A stretch of DNA of 10,000 bases from Magnetospirillum sp. (GTDB lineage Bacteria > Pseudomonadota > Alphaproteobacteria > Rhodospirillales > Magnetospirillaceae): assembly GCA_020217035.1 (NCBI GenBank), contig JAIWOG010000007.1, positions 1 to 10,000 on the forward strand. Reading direction: 5' to 3'. The translations under genes and the position numbers were made by a program. Shown here in pieces: positions 1 to 7,591 of the stretch (positions are counted from its first letter, which is position 1; each line of letters opens with the position of its first letter). Below the pieces are notes generated by a model that was given only the letters and a program-made list of their open reading frames with translations, was not told the origin of the DNA and did not search any database.

Positions 1-2873
1 CCGGTGACCATGGCCGCGGTGGTCATCAGGATGGGGCGCAGACGCAGACTGGCTGCCACCTGAACCGCCTGCATGCGGGTCAAGCCTTCCTGTTCCTGGC
101 GTTCGCGCGCCACTTCGCAGATCAGGATGCCGTGCTTGGTGATCAGCCCGATCAGGGTGATCAGCCCCACCTGGGTGTAGATGTTCATGGTGGCGACGCC
201 GATGGCCAGCGGGATCAGCGCCCCGCACAGCGACAGCGGCACCGAGACCATGATGACCAGCGGGTCGCGGAAGCTTTCGAACTGAGCCGCCAGCACCAGG
301 AAGATGATCACCAGGGCGAAGACGAAGGTCACCGCCAGCGAGTTGCCTTCCTGGATGTACTGGCGCGACTGACCGGCGTAATCGAAGGTGGCGCCTTGCG
401 GCAGCACCTCCTTGGCGATGCCTTCCAGCGTCGCCAAGGACTGGCCCAAGGTGGTGCCGGGCATGGGGAAAGCGCTGATGGTGAAGCTGTTCAACTGGTT
501 GAACTGGTTCAGCGTCACCGGCTTGACCGCCTGGTTCAGGGTGACCAGCGACGACAGCGGCACCGCGCCGCCGTCGGTGGTGCGCACATGGAAACGGCCC
601 AACTGGCGCGGGTCCAGGCGATAGTCGCGCGGCACCTGCGGAATGACCTGATAGGACCGGCCCTGCAGGTTGACCAGGTTGACGTAGTTGCCGCCGGTCA
701 TGGTGGCCAGCGATTCGCCGATCTGCTGCATGGTGACGCCATAGGATGCCGCCTTGTCGCGGTCGATGTCGACCACCGTCTGCGGGCTTTCGAACTTCAG
801 GTCGCTGTCGATGAAGGCGTACATGCCGGACGCGACGGCGCGACGCATCATTTCCGCCTGCAGGTCGTTCAGCACCCGGTAATCGGCGGTCGAGGTGACG
901 ACGAACTGCACCGGCAAGCCGTCGGAACCGGGAAGCGCCGGGGGCGAGAACACCGATGCCTTGACCCCCGAGATGGCGTCCAGCTTCTGTTGGAAAACCG
1001 GAGTCAGTTCCTTGGTGGTCAGCTTGCGGTCTTCCCATGGCTTGGTGACCGCGCCGCCGAAGCCCTGGTTAATGGAGCCGATGCCGGCGATCAGGAAGCG
1101 GCCCTGGACCTCGTCGAACTGCTTCAGGGTGTCGTCGATTTGGTTGGAGAACAATTCCATGTATTCGGTGTTGGCGGAAGCCGGGCCGGAAAAGGCGGTG
1201 AACACCACGCCCTGGTCTTCTTCCGGGGCCAGTTCGGTGGGCACCGCCAGGAACAGCAGGGGCAGCACGGCGACGACGATGCCAGCGAAGGTCAAGGTGG
1301 TGGGGCGGTCGGCCAAAGACGCCGCCAACACGCGCTTGTACTTGCCCTGCAACGCATCGAACAGGGCGTCGATGCGGGCCGGCAGGCCCTTCTTGTCTTC
1401 GTCGTGCTTCAGGATCAACGAACACATCATCGGCGACAGCGTCAGCGCGATGATGCCCGACACGATCACCGAGCCGGCCAGGGCGAGGGCGAATTCCTTG
1501 AACAACGAGCCGGTCAGGCCGCCCATGAAGGCGATGGGGGCGTAAACGGCGGCAAGGGTGATGGTCATGGAAATCACCGGCCCGGCGATTTCACGCGTCC
1601 CCACGATGGCCGCCTGGAACGGCGACAGCCCTTCCTCGATGTGGCGGTGGACGTTTTCCACCACCACGATGGCGTCGTCCACCACCAGGCCGATGGCCAG
1701 CACCATGGCCAACAGGGTCAGCAGGTTGATGGAAAAGCCCAAGGCCAGCAGGAAAACCGCCACGCCGATCAACGACAGCGGCACGGTGATCACCGGAATG
1801 GCCACCGAACGCACCGAGCCCATGAAGGCGAAGATGACGATCATCACGATGATGGCGGCTTCCAGGATGGTTTTGATCACCTCGTCGATGGCGGCCTGGA
1901 TGAAGATGGTGGAATCATAGGCGATTTCCGCCTTCAGGCCGGGCGGCAACTGGCTTTCGATGGCGGGCAGGGCGCTGTCGCGGATCTCCTTGATCACCGT
2001 CAGCGGGTTGGCTTCCGGCGTGGTGAAGACGCCGACGAAGATGGCCCGCTTGCCCGACGCGAACACCGCCATCTCGTCGTTTTGCGCACCCAAGGACACT
2101 TCGCCGATGTCGGACAGGCGCACCAAGCGGGTGCCGTCGTTCTTGACCACCAGGTTGCGGAAGTCGGCGATGGTGTTGAGGTCGGTCTTGGCCTGGGTGG
2201 TCACCACGTCATAGGCGCCCTTGGTCGAGCCGGCGGCCGAGGTGAAGTTGTTCGACGTCAGCGCCGCGTTGACGTCCTCGGCGGTCAGGCCCAATTGCGC
2301 CAGCTTTTCCGGGTCCAGCCAGACGCGGATGGAAAAGTTCTGGCCGCCGAACACTTCCGGGTTGGCGACGCCGGGGACCGAGGCCAGTTTCGGCTGGATC
2401 ACCCGGTTGACGTAGTCGGTGATCTGTTCCTGGCTTAAGATGTCGGACGAGAACGCCAGATAAGCCGAGGCGAAGGTCTGGCCGGTTTCCTTCTTCAGCA
2501 CCGGGTCGTTGATGCCGCGCGGCAGCACCGAACGCACTTCGTTGACCTTGCTCATCACCTCGGTCATGGCGGCGTCGGGGTCTTCGTTCAGCCGCACATA
2601 GGCCTTGATGGTGGACGCGCCCTGCACCGAGGACGAGGTCAGGTAATCAAGGCCGGCGGATGTCGCCACCGCCTTTTGCAGCGGCTGGGTGATGAAGCCC
2701 TGGATCAGCTCGGCGTCGGCGCCCGGATAGGTGGTGGTCACGGTGATCACCGTGTTCTTCATTTCCGGATATTGCCGCACCGGCAGCATCAGCAGCGCCC
2801 GCAAGCCGACGAACAGGATCAGCAGGCTGATGACGCTGGCCAGGACCGGGCGCTTGATGAAGATGTCGAACAT
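1..2873 (-). CDS. RND multidrug efflux pump, inner-membrane permease (HAE1 family), 3' end cut by window
   Basis: This is the proton-driven inner-membrane pump of a tripartite RND efflux system, exporting drugs or other amphiphiles from the periplasm and inner membrane through an adaptor and an outer-membrane channel. Seen: 957 codons with no stop, running off the left edge. The family is about 1030 residues, so some 70 are missing. The N-terminus (MFDIFIKRPVLASVISLLIL) gives the usual first membrane helix at about 10-28. The proton-relay Asp pair lies in the helix-4 motif GLVVDDAIVVVENV (D399, D400, equivalent to AcrB D407/D408). The relay Lys is K913 in GLITKHGILICE (AcrB K940). The last visible residues, LRPILMTTAAMVTG, match the conserved stretch before the final helices. 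The start is fixed by an AGGAG site 7 nt upstream that overlaps the adaptor's stop codon. It is the last visible gene of the tetR-adaptor-pump operon. The substrate cannot be told from sequence; by eye it looks closer to MexI-type than AcrB-type pumps, which is a weak impression. Confidence 0.95.
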   Translation of the reverse strand, partial: MFDIFIKRPVLASVISLLILFVGLRALLMLPVRQYPEMKNTVITVTTTYPGADAELIQGFITQPLQKAVATSAGLDYLTSSSVQGASTIKAYVRLNEDPDAAMTEVMSKVNEVRSVLPRGINDPVLKKETGQTFASAYLAFSSDILSQEQITDYVNRVIQPKLASVPGVANPEVFGGQNFSIRVWLDPEKLAQLGLTAEDVNAALTSNNFTSAAGSTKGAYDVVTTQAKTDLNTIADFRNLVVKNDGTRLVRLSDIGEVSLGAQNDEMAVFASGKRAIFVGVFTTPEANPLTVIKEIRDSALPAIESQLPPGLKAEIAYDSTIFIQAAIDEVIKTILEAAIIVMIVIFAFMGSVRSVAIPVITVPLSLIGVAVFLLALGFSINLLTLLAMVLAIGLVVDDAIVVVENVHRHIEEGLSPFQAAIVGTREIAGPVISMTITLAAVYAPIAFMGGLTGSLFKEFALALAGSVIVSGIIALTLSPMMCSLILKHDEDKKGLPARIDALFDALQGKYKRVLAASLADRPTTLTFAGIVVAVLPLLFLAVPTELAPEEDQGVVFTAFSGPASANTEYMELFSNQIDDTLKQFDEVQGRFLIAGIGSINQGFGGAVTKPWEDRKLTTKELTPVFQQKLDAISGVKASVFSPPALPGSDGLPVQFVVTSTADYRVLNDLQAEMMRRAVASGMYAFIDSDLKFESPQTVVDIDRDKAASYGVTMQQIGESLATMTGGNYVNLVNLQGRSYQVIPQVPRDYRLDPRQLGRFHVRTTDGGAVPLSSLVTLNQAVKPVTLNQFNQLNSFTISAFPMPGTTLGQSLATLEGIAKEVLPQGATFDYAGQSRQYIQEGNSLAVTFVFALVIIFLVLAAQFESFRDPLVIMVSVPLSLCGALIPLAIGVATMNIYTQVGLITLIGLITKHGILICEVARERQEQEGLTRMQAVQVAASLRLRPILMTTAAMVT

Positions 2874-2886
2874 GCGTCCGCTCCTA
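2874..2886 (-). promoter_or_regulatory. Ribosome binding site of the RND pump, overlapping the adaptor stop codon
   Basis: On the minus strand the adaptor's TAG stop (2886-2884) is part of TAGGAG, which places a strong Shine-Dalgarno AGGAG at 2885-2881, 7 nt before the pump's ATG at 2873. This decides the pump's start and implies that ribosomes ending the adaptor cover the pump's initiation site, so the two are probably translationally coupled. Confidence 0.8.
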
Positions 2887-3987
2887 TTCGGCCTTGGCCG
2901 CTTGTTTCAGCGGGTCGGCGCCCGCCACCTGGACCTTGGAGCCGTGTTCCAGCTTCAACTGGCCGGTGGTGACCACCGACGCGCCGGCGGCCAGGCCCTT
3001 TAGCACCACCACGCGGCCCTCCTTGCGTTCGCCCAACTGCACCACCTGACGGGCGGCTTGCGGGCCGTCGGCTGTGTCCTCGATGACGAAGACGGCGTCG
3101 CCGTGCAGGTTGTAGGACACCGCTTCCACCGGCACGGTGACCACTTGCGCCACGGCTTCGCGCAGGATCTCGATGCGGGCGAACATGCCCGGACGCAGCT
3201 TGCCCTCGGCATTGGGGAACTTGGCTTGGGCCAGCACCATGCCGGTCTTGGAATCCACCTGCGGCTCGATGGCGGCGATGGTGCCTTCGAACACCTGACC
3301 CGGCCAGGAATCGGTGGTCATGCGGATGGCGCGGCCGACGCTGGCCAGTTCCAGGTCGCGCTGCGACAGCGAGAAATCGGCCAGCATCACCGACAGGTCC
3401 TGCAGGTTGACGATGGCTTCGCCCGATTGGATGAATTGCCCCAGGTCGACCTTGCGCACCCCCAGCACCCCGTCGAAGGGGGCGTGCACCTGCTTCTTGT
3501 CGATTTGGGCGCGCAGGCTGGCCACCTGGGCTTCCTTGACCTTCAACTCGGCCTCGGCCTTGTCCACCGCCGCCTGGCTGACGGCGTCCGAACGCACCAG
3601 CTGGCGTTGGCGGTTGGCCGAGATGCGGGCCAAATCGGCCTCGGCCTGGGCCGAACGCAAGCTCGCCTTTTCCACGTCGGAATCAAGGCGCAGCAGCATC
3701 TGCCCCTTCTTCACGGTCTGCCCCGACTGGAAATTGATGTCCACCACCAGACCGGAATTGGCGGCGCTGATGTCGACGCCGTTGACGGCGGCCAGGGTGC
3801 CCACCGCCTGGACGCTGTCGCGCCATGCCTCGGCCTTGGCCGGTTCCACCGTCACCGGGATCACCGGCTTGGGCAGGGTGGCGAAATATTGCTGGATCAT
3901 CATCTGCTTGAACTGGACAAAGCCCAGAACGCCGCCGAAAACGACGGTGCTGGCGGTCAGCATGATGGCCATGCGCTTGAATTTCAT
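2884..3987 (-). CDS. RND efflux periplasmic adaptor (membrane fusion protein)
   Basis: This is the periplasmic adaptor that bridges the RND pump and a TolC-like outer-membrane channel. It is 367 residues, normal for the family. In order: an N-terminal membrane anchor at about 7-24 with no lipobox Cys, so it is probably held by an uncleaved helix; a first half-lipoyl segment at about 66-101 (ANSGLVVDINFQSGQTVKKG); an alpha-hairpin at about 102-168; the second lipoyl half (HAPFDGVLGVRKVDLGQFI) from 168; a beta-barrel (LADFSLSQRDL, then LRPGMFARIEI near 264-275); and a membrane-proximal domain to the end. The hairpin tip has the TolC-docking pattern RxxxLxxxxxxS as R126, L130, S137. ATG at 3987 follows ACGGAG by 8 nt. 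The gene begins 19 nt after the tetR stop and ends 10 nt before the pump. The order adaptor then pump, immediately after a TetR gene, is typical of drug-efflux operons. It resembles MexH-type adaptors by eye, but I do not assign a symbol. Confidence 0.93.
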   Translation of the reverse strand: MKFKRMAIMLTASTVVFGGVLGFVQFKQMMIQQYFATLPKPVIPVTVEPAKAEAWRDSVQAVGTLAAVNGVDISAANSGLVVDINFQSGQTVKKGQMLLRLDSDVEKASLRSAQAEADLARISANRQRQLVRSDAVSQAAVDKAEAELKVKEAQVASLRAQIDKKQVHAPFDGVLGVRKVDLGQFIQSGEAIVNLQDLSVMLADFSLSQRDLELASVGRAIRMTTDSWPGQVFEGTIAAIEPQVDSKTGMVLAQAKFPNAEGKLRPGMFARIEILREAVAQVVTVPVEAVSYNLHGDAVFVIEDTADGPQAARQVVQLGERKEGRVVVLKGLAAGASVVTTGQLKLEHGSKVQVAGADPLKQAAKAE

Positions 3988-4006
3988 GATGCGGGCTCCG
4001 TCACTT

Positions 4007-4540
4007 TCACTTCAGCAGGTCCAGGGCGGTCTGCTTGATCTTTTCGCAGGCTTCCTGGTCGCAAATGGGGAGTTTCAACATTCGTTCGAAGATATAGCCG
4101 TCCATGGCCATGCAGATCAGCGCGGCACGCGCCGGGTCGGGGCTGTCGCTTCTGACCCGTTCGATCCATTCGGCGAATTTGGCATGGATGGGGGCCAGCA
4201 GGTCGGGGTTGACGCTGACGGCGGCCAAAAGCGCCGAATTGATCGGGTCGTCGGACGGCCCGCGGGGATCGAAGGTGGTGCGCACCACGGTCCGCGCCCA
4301 GCGATAGGGGCCTTCCGGCTCCTGTTCGTAATGTTCCATATGCAGGGCGTCGCAGGATTCGATCAGCCGTTGCACCATGGCGCGGATCAGGTCGTCCTTG
4401 CCCTTGAAATGGTACAGCACGCCGCCCTTGGACACCTGTGCCACCTTTGCGGCGGCGTCCAGGGTCAGCTTGGCGACGCCCTGTTCACGGACGATGGCCA
4501 TGGCGGCGTCGACGATCTTGTCACGGGTATTGGGGCTCAT
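4007..4540 (-). CDS. TetR/AcrR-family transcriptional repressor, first gene of the RND operon
   Basis: A 177-residue TetR-family DNA-binding regulator. Seen: the N-terminal three-helix DNA-binding domain at about 5-50, with the helix-turn-helix TLDAAAKVAQVSKGGVLYHF (26-45) followed by KGKDDLI, the family signature. The rest is a variable all-helical ligand-binding and dimerisation domain. The ligand cannot be predicted, but C-terminal residues include two Cys (in ICMAMDG and PICDQEAC). A regulator transcribed in the same direction and just 19 nt ahead of an RND adaptor probably represses the whole operon, itself included, and releases DNA when it binds a pump substrate. The perfect palindrome at 4560-4573, only 19 bp before its start, is the natural candidate operator. 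ATG at 4540 has a poor Shine-Dalgarno (only GAG close by). No better in-frame start precedes it, and the N-terminus aligns with the usual family start. Confidence 0.93.
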   Translation of the reverse strand: MSPNTRDKIVDAAMAIVREQGVAKLTLDAAAKVAQVSKGGVLYHFKGKDDLIRAMVQRLIESCDALHMEHYEQEPEGPYRWARTVVRTTFDPRGPSDDPINSALLAAVSVNPDLLAPIHAKFAEWIERVRSDSPDPARAALICMAMDGYIFERMLKLPICDQEACEKIKQTALDLLK

Positions 4541-4559
4541 GGTCTCGGGTCTTTGCTGT

Positions 4560-4573
4560 ACCGTCTGGACGGT
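4560..4573. promoter_or_regulatory. Perfect 14-bp palindrome, candidate TetR operator
   Basis: The sequence ACCGTCTGGACGGT has two exact 6-bp arms (ACCGTC/GACGGT) around a 2-bp centre. One further symmetric pair lies three bases out (T4557/A4576), making a partly symmetric 20-bp element. Size and symmetry suit a TetR dimer. It lies 19 bp upstream of the tetR ATG, where a bound dimer would block initiation or early elongation. Binding is inferred, not shown. Confidence 0.6.
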
Positions 4574-4631
4574 TTAGCGGGTTGCCCGAGCTATATGGCA
4601 GCTTATCGTTGGAAAATCACCCCATACCGAA

Positions 4632-4646
4632 GCAATGCTGCATTGC
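4632..4646. repeat. Perfect 15-bp palindrome just after the ABC ATPase gene
   Basis: The sequence GCAATGCTGCATTGC has exact 7-bp arms around one central base and begins one base after the TGA stop of the ATPase gene (minus strand). As RNA it could form a short stem (GCAAU/AUUGC, five-base loop), but no U-tract follows, so it is a poor intrinsic terminator. It could equally be a protein-binding site or an mRNA 3'-end stabiliser. Its role is unknown. Confidence 0.5.
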
Positions 4647-4647
4647 G

Positions 4648-5331
4648 TCAGGGGACGATGCAGCCGTCTACCAGATGGATGCGGCGGTCGGCGCGGGCCG
4701 CCAGTTCGGTGTCGTGGGTGACCACCACCACGGCGCGGCCCTGGTCGCTGGCCAACTGGCGGAACAACGAGAACACGGTCTCGGCCGACTTGGTGTCCAG
4801 GTTGCCGGTGGGTTCGTCGGCCAGGATGATCGCCGGGTCGTTGGCCAAGGCGCGGGCGACGGCGACGCGCTGACGCTGGCCGCCGGACATTTGTTCCGGC
4901 AGCTTGTGGGCGTGGTCGGCCAGCCCCAAGGTCTCGAGCAGGAAATCGGCGCGGCCGCGGATGTCGGCGGCGCTCAGCACGCCCAGGCGGCGCATGGGGA
5001 TCTGCACGTTGTCGCGGGCGGAAAATTCCGGCAGCAGGAAATGGAACTGGAAGACGAAGCCGAAACGCGCCAGCCGCAGGTCGGCCAAGGCGTTGTCGGT
5101 CATGCCGGCGGTGGGCTGGCCGTCCACCAGCACGTCGCCGGCGCTGGGGCTGTCCAGCAGGCCCAGCAGGTACAACAGCGACGACTTGCCCGATCCGGAC
5201 GGGCCGGTGACGGCGACGAACTCGCCGGCCGTCACCCTCATGTCGATGTCGCGGACCAGGGTGACCGGCACTGGGCCGGGCAGTTCGCGGGTCAGCCGCC
5301 GCGCTTCCAGGATGGGGATGGCGGCGGTCAT
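4648..5331 (-). CDS. ABC exporter ATP-binding protein (LolD/MacB/DevA type)
   Basis: A 227-residue ABC ATPase that powers the permease encoded just upstream. All catalytic motifs are present: Walker A GPSGSGKSS (43-51), Q-loop Q95 in FVFQFHFLLP, signature MSGGQRQR (148-155), Walker B IILADEP (168-174) with catalytic E173, D-loop GNLDT (176-180) and switch H206. The spacing and the FQFHFLLPEFSARDNV stretch place it in the LolD/MacB/DevA subfamily, whose partners are FtsX-like permeases that act on periplasmic substrates or lipoproteins rather than move them across the membrane by classical alternating access. Length is normal. Its ATG overlaps the permease's TGA as ATGA (four bases) and there is little Shine-Dalgarno, which fits translational coupling. 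It is the last gene of the adaptor-permease-ATPase set. LolD itself is possible, but the adaptor partner makes a tripartite exporter likelier. Confidence 0.94.
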   Translation of the reverse strand: MTAAIPILEARRLTRELPGPVPVTLVRDIDMRVTAGEFVAVTGPSGSGKSSLLYLLGLLDSPSAGDVLVDGQPTAGMTDNALADLRLARFGFVFQFHFLLPEFSARDNVQIPMRRLGVLSAADIRGRADFLLETLGLADHAHKLPEQMSGGQRQRVAVARALANDPAIILADEPTGNLDTKSAETVFSLFRQLASDQGRAVVVVTHDTELAARADRRIHLVDGCIVP

Positions 5332-6578
5332 GCGGCGCCCCGCACGATGTCGACGGGCTTCAGGCGGCTGGCGCGGCGCGCCGGCAGCCAGGCGGCGAAG
5401 GTGGAGGCCACCAACCCCATGGCGCCGCTGATGACGTAATGCTTGGGGGTCTTGTAGAGGACGAAGCCTTCGGCGCGCACGAAGCCCTCCATCTTGAATT
5501 CCAGGCTGCCCATGAACTCGACCAGGGCGAAGCCCAGGGCCCAGCCCATGACCACGCCGATGGCGCCGACCATCAGCCCTTCGTAGACGAAGACGCGGCG
5601 GATGTCGGCATCGCGGAATCCCATGGATTTCATGATGCCGATATCCTTGGTTTTCTCGAACACCACGGTCGAGATGACGTTGAAGATGCCGAAACAGGCG
5701 ACGATCAGGATGGCGCCGACGGTGGAATACATGATGGCGTTCTGGATGACGAAGATGCCCAGCACGTTGGACGATTGTTCCTGCCAGCTTTCGGTGCGAT
5801 AGCCGAACCGCGCCTCGATGCTTTTGGCCAGCGCTTCCGATTGTTCCACGTCGTCCATGCGGATGCGGACACGGTTTATGACGTTGGGCCGGTTCTGCAG
5901 CACCTGGGCCTTCTTCATCAGCACATAGGTGTCGAAATTGTCGGTCGCGGTGATGCCGCTTCTGAAGATTCCCACCACTTTCATGCGCAGCACCACCCCT
6001 TCGGGGCTGACCACGCTGACCAGGTCGTCCATGGCGATGCCCGCTTTCAGCGCCACCCCTTCGCCCAGGATGATGCCGTTGGCGGCGGTGTAAAGACCTT
6101 CCAGCTTGCCGGCGATCAGGTCCTTTTCCAGCTTGGTGACCAGGCGTTCCTTGTCGGGGACGATGCCGTTGACGTTGACCGACAAATCCTTGGGGCCATA
6201 GCGCAGCAGCGCGTTGCCCGAAAGCGTCGGCGCCACCTTCAGGCCGGGCAGTTGTTCCAGGGCGGCGATGATGGCGCGTGCGCCGCGCAGACCCCGCACC
6301 TCGTCTTTCGGCTTCAGGCCACGCAACTGGATGACGGCGCCACGATAGGCGCTTTCCACCGGTTGTGGCGGCGGGGTGCGGAATTCGTCCTTGATGGTGA
6401 CATGCGGCGACGAATCGATGATGCGGTTGACGAAATCCTTTTGGAACCCCTGCATCATGGATGCGATGGCGATGAAGAACGCCACCCCCAGCGCCACCCC
6501 CAGCAACGAGGTCACGGTTTGCCGCCGCCGGTGCAGCAGATGGCGGGCGGCGATGGCCAGTCCCAGCGGCGCCGGCAT
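5328..6578 (-). CDS. ABC exporter permease, FtsX/LolC-LolE/MacB-like
   Basis: A 416-residue inner-membrane permease with the four-helix layout of the FtsX/LolCE/MacB family. Helix 1 is at about 22-42 (TSLLGVALGVAFFIAIASMM). It is followed by a large periplasmic MacB_PCD-like domain at about 45-275. Then come three helices at about 278-305, 332-355 and 382-402. The cytoplasmic coupling segment FEKTKDIGIMKSMGFRDADI (307-326) is the family hallmark that contacts the ATPase, and the C-terminus LPARRASRLKPVDIVRGA is typical. ATG at 6578 lies 2 nt after the adaptor's TAA stop. The reading frame stays open further upstream, but that part runs antisense to good protein context and overlaps the adaptor gene, so I exclude it. 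LolC and LolE usually come as a pair with LolD; here there is one permease and an adaptor, as in DevBC A or split MacAB systems. The exported substrate is unknown. Confidence 0.92.
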   Translation of the reverse strand: MPAPLGLAIAARHLLHRRRQTVTSLLGVALGVAFFIAIASMMQGFQKDFVNRIIDSSPHVTIKDEFRTPPPQPVESAYRGAVIQLRGLKPKDEVRGLRGARAIIAALEQLPGLKVAPTLSGNALLRYGPKDLSVNVNGIVPDKERLVTKLEKDLIAGKLEGLYTAANGIILGEGVALKAGIAMDDLVSVVSPEGVVLRMKVVGIFRSGITATDNFDTYVLMKKAQVLQNRPNVINRVRIRMDDVEQSEALAKSIEARFGYRTESWQEQSSNVLGIFVIQNAIMYSTVGAILIVACFGIFNVISTVVFEKTKDIGIMKSMGFRDADIRRVFVYEGLMVGAIGVVMGWALGFALVEFMGSLEFKMEGFVRAEGFVLYKTPKHYVISGAMGLVASTFAAWLPARRASRLKPVDIVRGAA

Positions 6579-6580
6579 GA

Positions 6581-7591
6581 TTACTTGGCCTTGATGCGGT
6601 CGCCGGGTTTCAGTCCGGCCGGCGGGCTGGCCACCACCCGGTCGGTGTCGGCCAACCCGTCCACCACCTCGACCAGGTCGCGGCCCTTGATCCCCACGGT
6701 CACCTCCCGGCGTTGGGCGCGGCCGTCTTCTTCCACCAGCACCTCGCCCTTGCCCAGGGCGCTGGCCGGGATCAGCCGGGCTTGGGGCTTCTCGGCGGTG
6801 ATGATGTTGATTTCGGCGGTCATGCCCACCAGCAGCGGGGTGTCGTCGGGAAGCGCGACGCGCACCCGGAAGGTCTTGTTGACCGGGTCGCCCTTGGGGG
6901 TGATCTGGTCGACGCGGCCGGAAAGATTGCTGTCGGGGAAGGCGTCGGCCTTGATCAGCACTTTTTGACCGGGAAACACCTTGGCGATGTCTTCCTCGTC
7001 CACGTCGGCGGTGACGCGCAACGGGCGCGGCTCGCCCACCCAGAAGATGGTGTTTTCCGGCTTCACCACCTCGCCGGTCTCGCCGTCCTTGCGCAACACC
7101 ACCCCGTCCATGGGGGCGGTCACCAGCAAGTCGGCGCGGCGCTGGCGGGCGGCGTTGATGGCGGCGATGGCCTGTTCGTATTCGCTTTTGGCCTTCTGCG
7201 CCGATTCGGGTGCCCGGATGCCGCGATTGGCCAGGGTGGTGGCGCGGTTCATCTCTTCCCGCCAATAGCCGGCGCGGGCTTCCAACTCGGCCACCTTGGC
7301 GCGGGCCTCGCGGTCGTCCAGGCGGGCCAGTTGCTGGCCCTGACGCACGGTATCGCCTTCGTCCACCAGGATTTCGGCGATGCGGCCGGTGGTCACCGCG
7401 CCGATCTTGGCCCAGGTGACCGGCTCGACGGTGCCGGTGGCGTAGACGGCTTCCACCGCCAGACCCGGCTGCGGCGACACCAACTGGACCGGCCGCGCCG
7501 ATCGGCGGTCATAGACGAAAGTGGCTGCGCCTGCGACCAAGGCAAGGATCAGCAAGGCGGGGAGAAGGCGGGCGGGCTTACGGGCGATCAT
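6581..7591 (-). CDS. ABC exporter periplasmic adaptor (HlyD/MacA/DevB-like membrane fusion protein)
   Basis: A 336-residue adaptor linking the ABC permease to an outer-membrane channel. Seen: a basic N-terminus and a membrane anchor or signal helix at about 8-27 (RLLPALLILALVAGAATFVY); a lipoyl half-motif GAVTTGRIAEILVDEGDTVRQGQ (64-86, interrupted here by no gaps); a fairly short alpha-hairpin at about 94-156; the second lipoyl half TAPMDGVVLRKDGETGEVV (158-176); a beta-barrel near 190-265 ending in LLVGMTAEINI; and a membrane-proximal domain. The hairpin tip reads R116, L120, then A127 where the TolC-docking motif normally has Ser. ATG at 7591 is chosen because it gives a standard signal-anchor start. 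A GTG five codons upstream (7606) is possible. Neither has a clear Shine-Dalgarno. The gene follows the unknown proline-rich gene by about 50 nt and abuts the permease with a 2-nt gap. Confidence 0.9.
   Translation of the reverse strand: MIARKPARLLPALLILALVAGAATFVYDRRSARPVQLVSPQPGLAVEAVYATGTVEPVTWAKIGAVTTGRIAEILVDEGDTVRQGQQLARLDDREARAKVAELEARAGYWREEMNRATTLANRGIRAPESAQKAKSEYEQAIAAINAARQRRADLLVTAPMDGVVLRKDGETGEVVKPENTIFWVGEPRPLRVTADVDEEDIAKVFPGQKVLIKADAFPDSNLSGRVDQITPKGDPVNKTFRVRVALPDDTPLLVGMTAEINIITAEKPQARLIPASALGKGEVLVEEDGRAQRREVTVGIKGRDLVEVVDGLADTDRVVASPPAGLKPGDRIKAK

Larger units (their letters stand above)
4541..4647 (-). promoter_or_regulatory. 107-bp intergenic region, probable promoter of the tetR-RND operon
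   Basis: This is the only sizeable non-coding gap in the window and is visibly more A/T-rich in its middle than the flanking genes. It lies between the ABC ATPase stop and the tetR start, both minus-strand. It contains a 15-bp palindrome right after the ATPase stop and a 14-bp palindrome near tetR. A TATAGC hexamer on the minus strand (4595-4590) could be a -10 box about 17 bp before the 14-bp palindrome, but I see no convincing -35 element at proper spacing. The promoter call therefore rests mainly on position and on the operator-like palindrome. Confidence 0.55.

Noticed and set aside
132..2438. Long plus-strand open frame of 768 codons opposite the RND pump
   Set aside because: Its translation is rich in Gln, His, Asp and Gly with no recognisable domain. 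It is the antisense shadow of a well-conserved pump in GC-rich DNA.
4578..4588. Small inverted repeat CGGG-TTG-CCCG in the intergenic region
   Set aside because: Four-base arms are expected by chance in DNA this GC-rich, and no T-tract or other signal accompanies it.
4596..4647. Intrinsic terminator after the ABC ATPase gene
   Set aside because: The palindrome there gives only a short stem and is followed by UUCGGUAUGGGG rather than a U-run.
3058..5439. Several overlapping plus-strand open frames opposite the RND adaptor, tetR and the ATPase gene
   Set aside because: Each is antisense to a gene with intact motifs. None has a family signature or a convincing ribosome site.
4648..6578. Reading the permease and ATPase as the lipoprotein-release system LolCE-LolD
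   Set aside because: There is one permease rather than a LolC/LolE pair and a co-encoded periplasmic adaptor, so an adaptor-dependent exporter fits better. The possibility cannot be fully excluded.
6579..7265. Upstream extension of the ABC permease frame (645 codons if taken from 7265)
   Set aside because: The added part is Arg/Gly/Pro-rich, overlaps the adaptor in another frame and has no domain. The family's normal N-terminus begins at ATG 6578.
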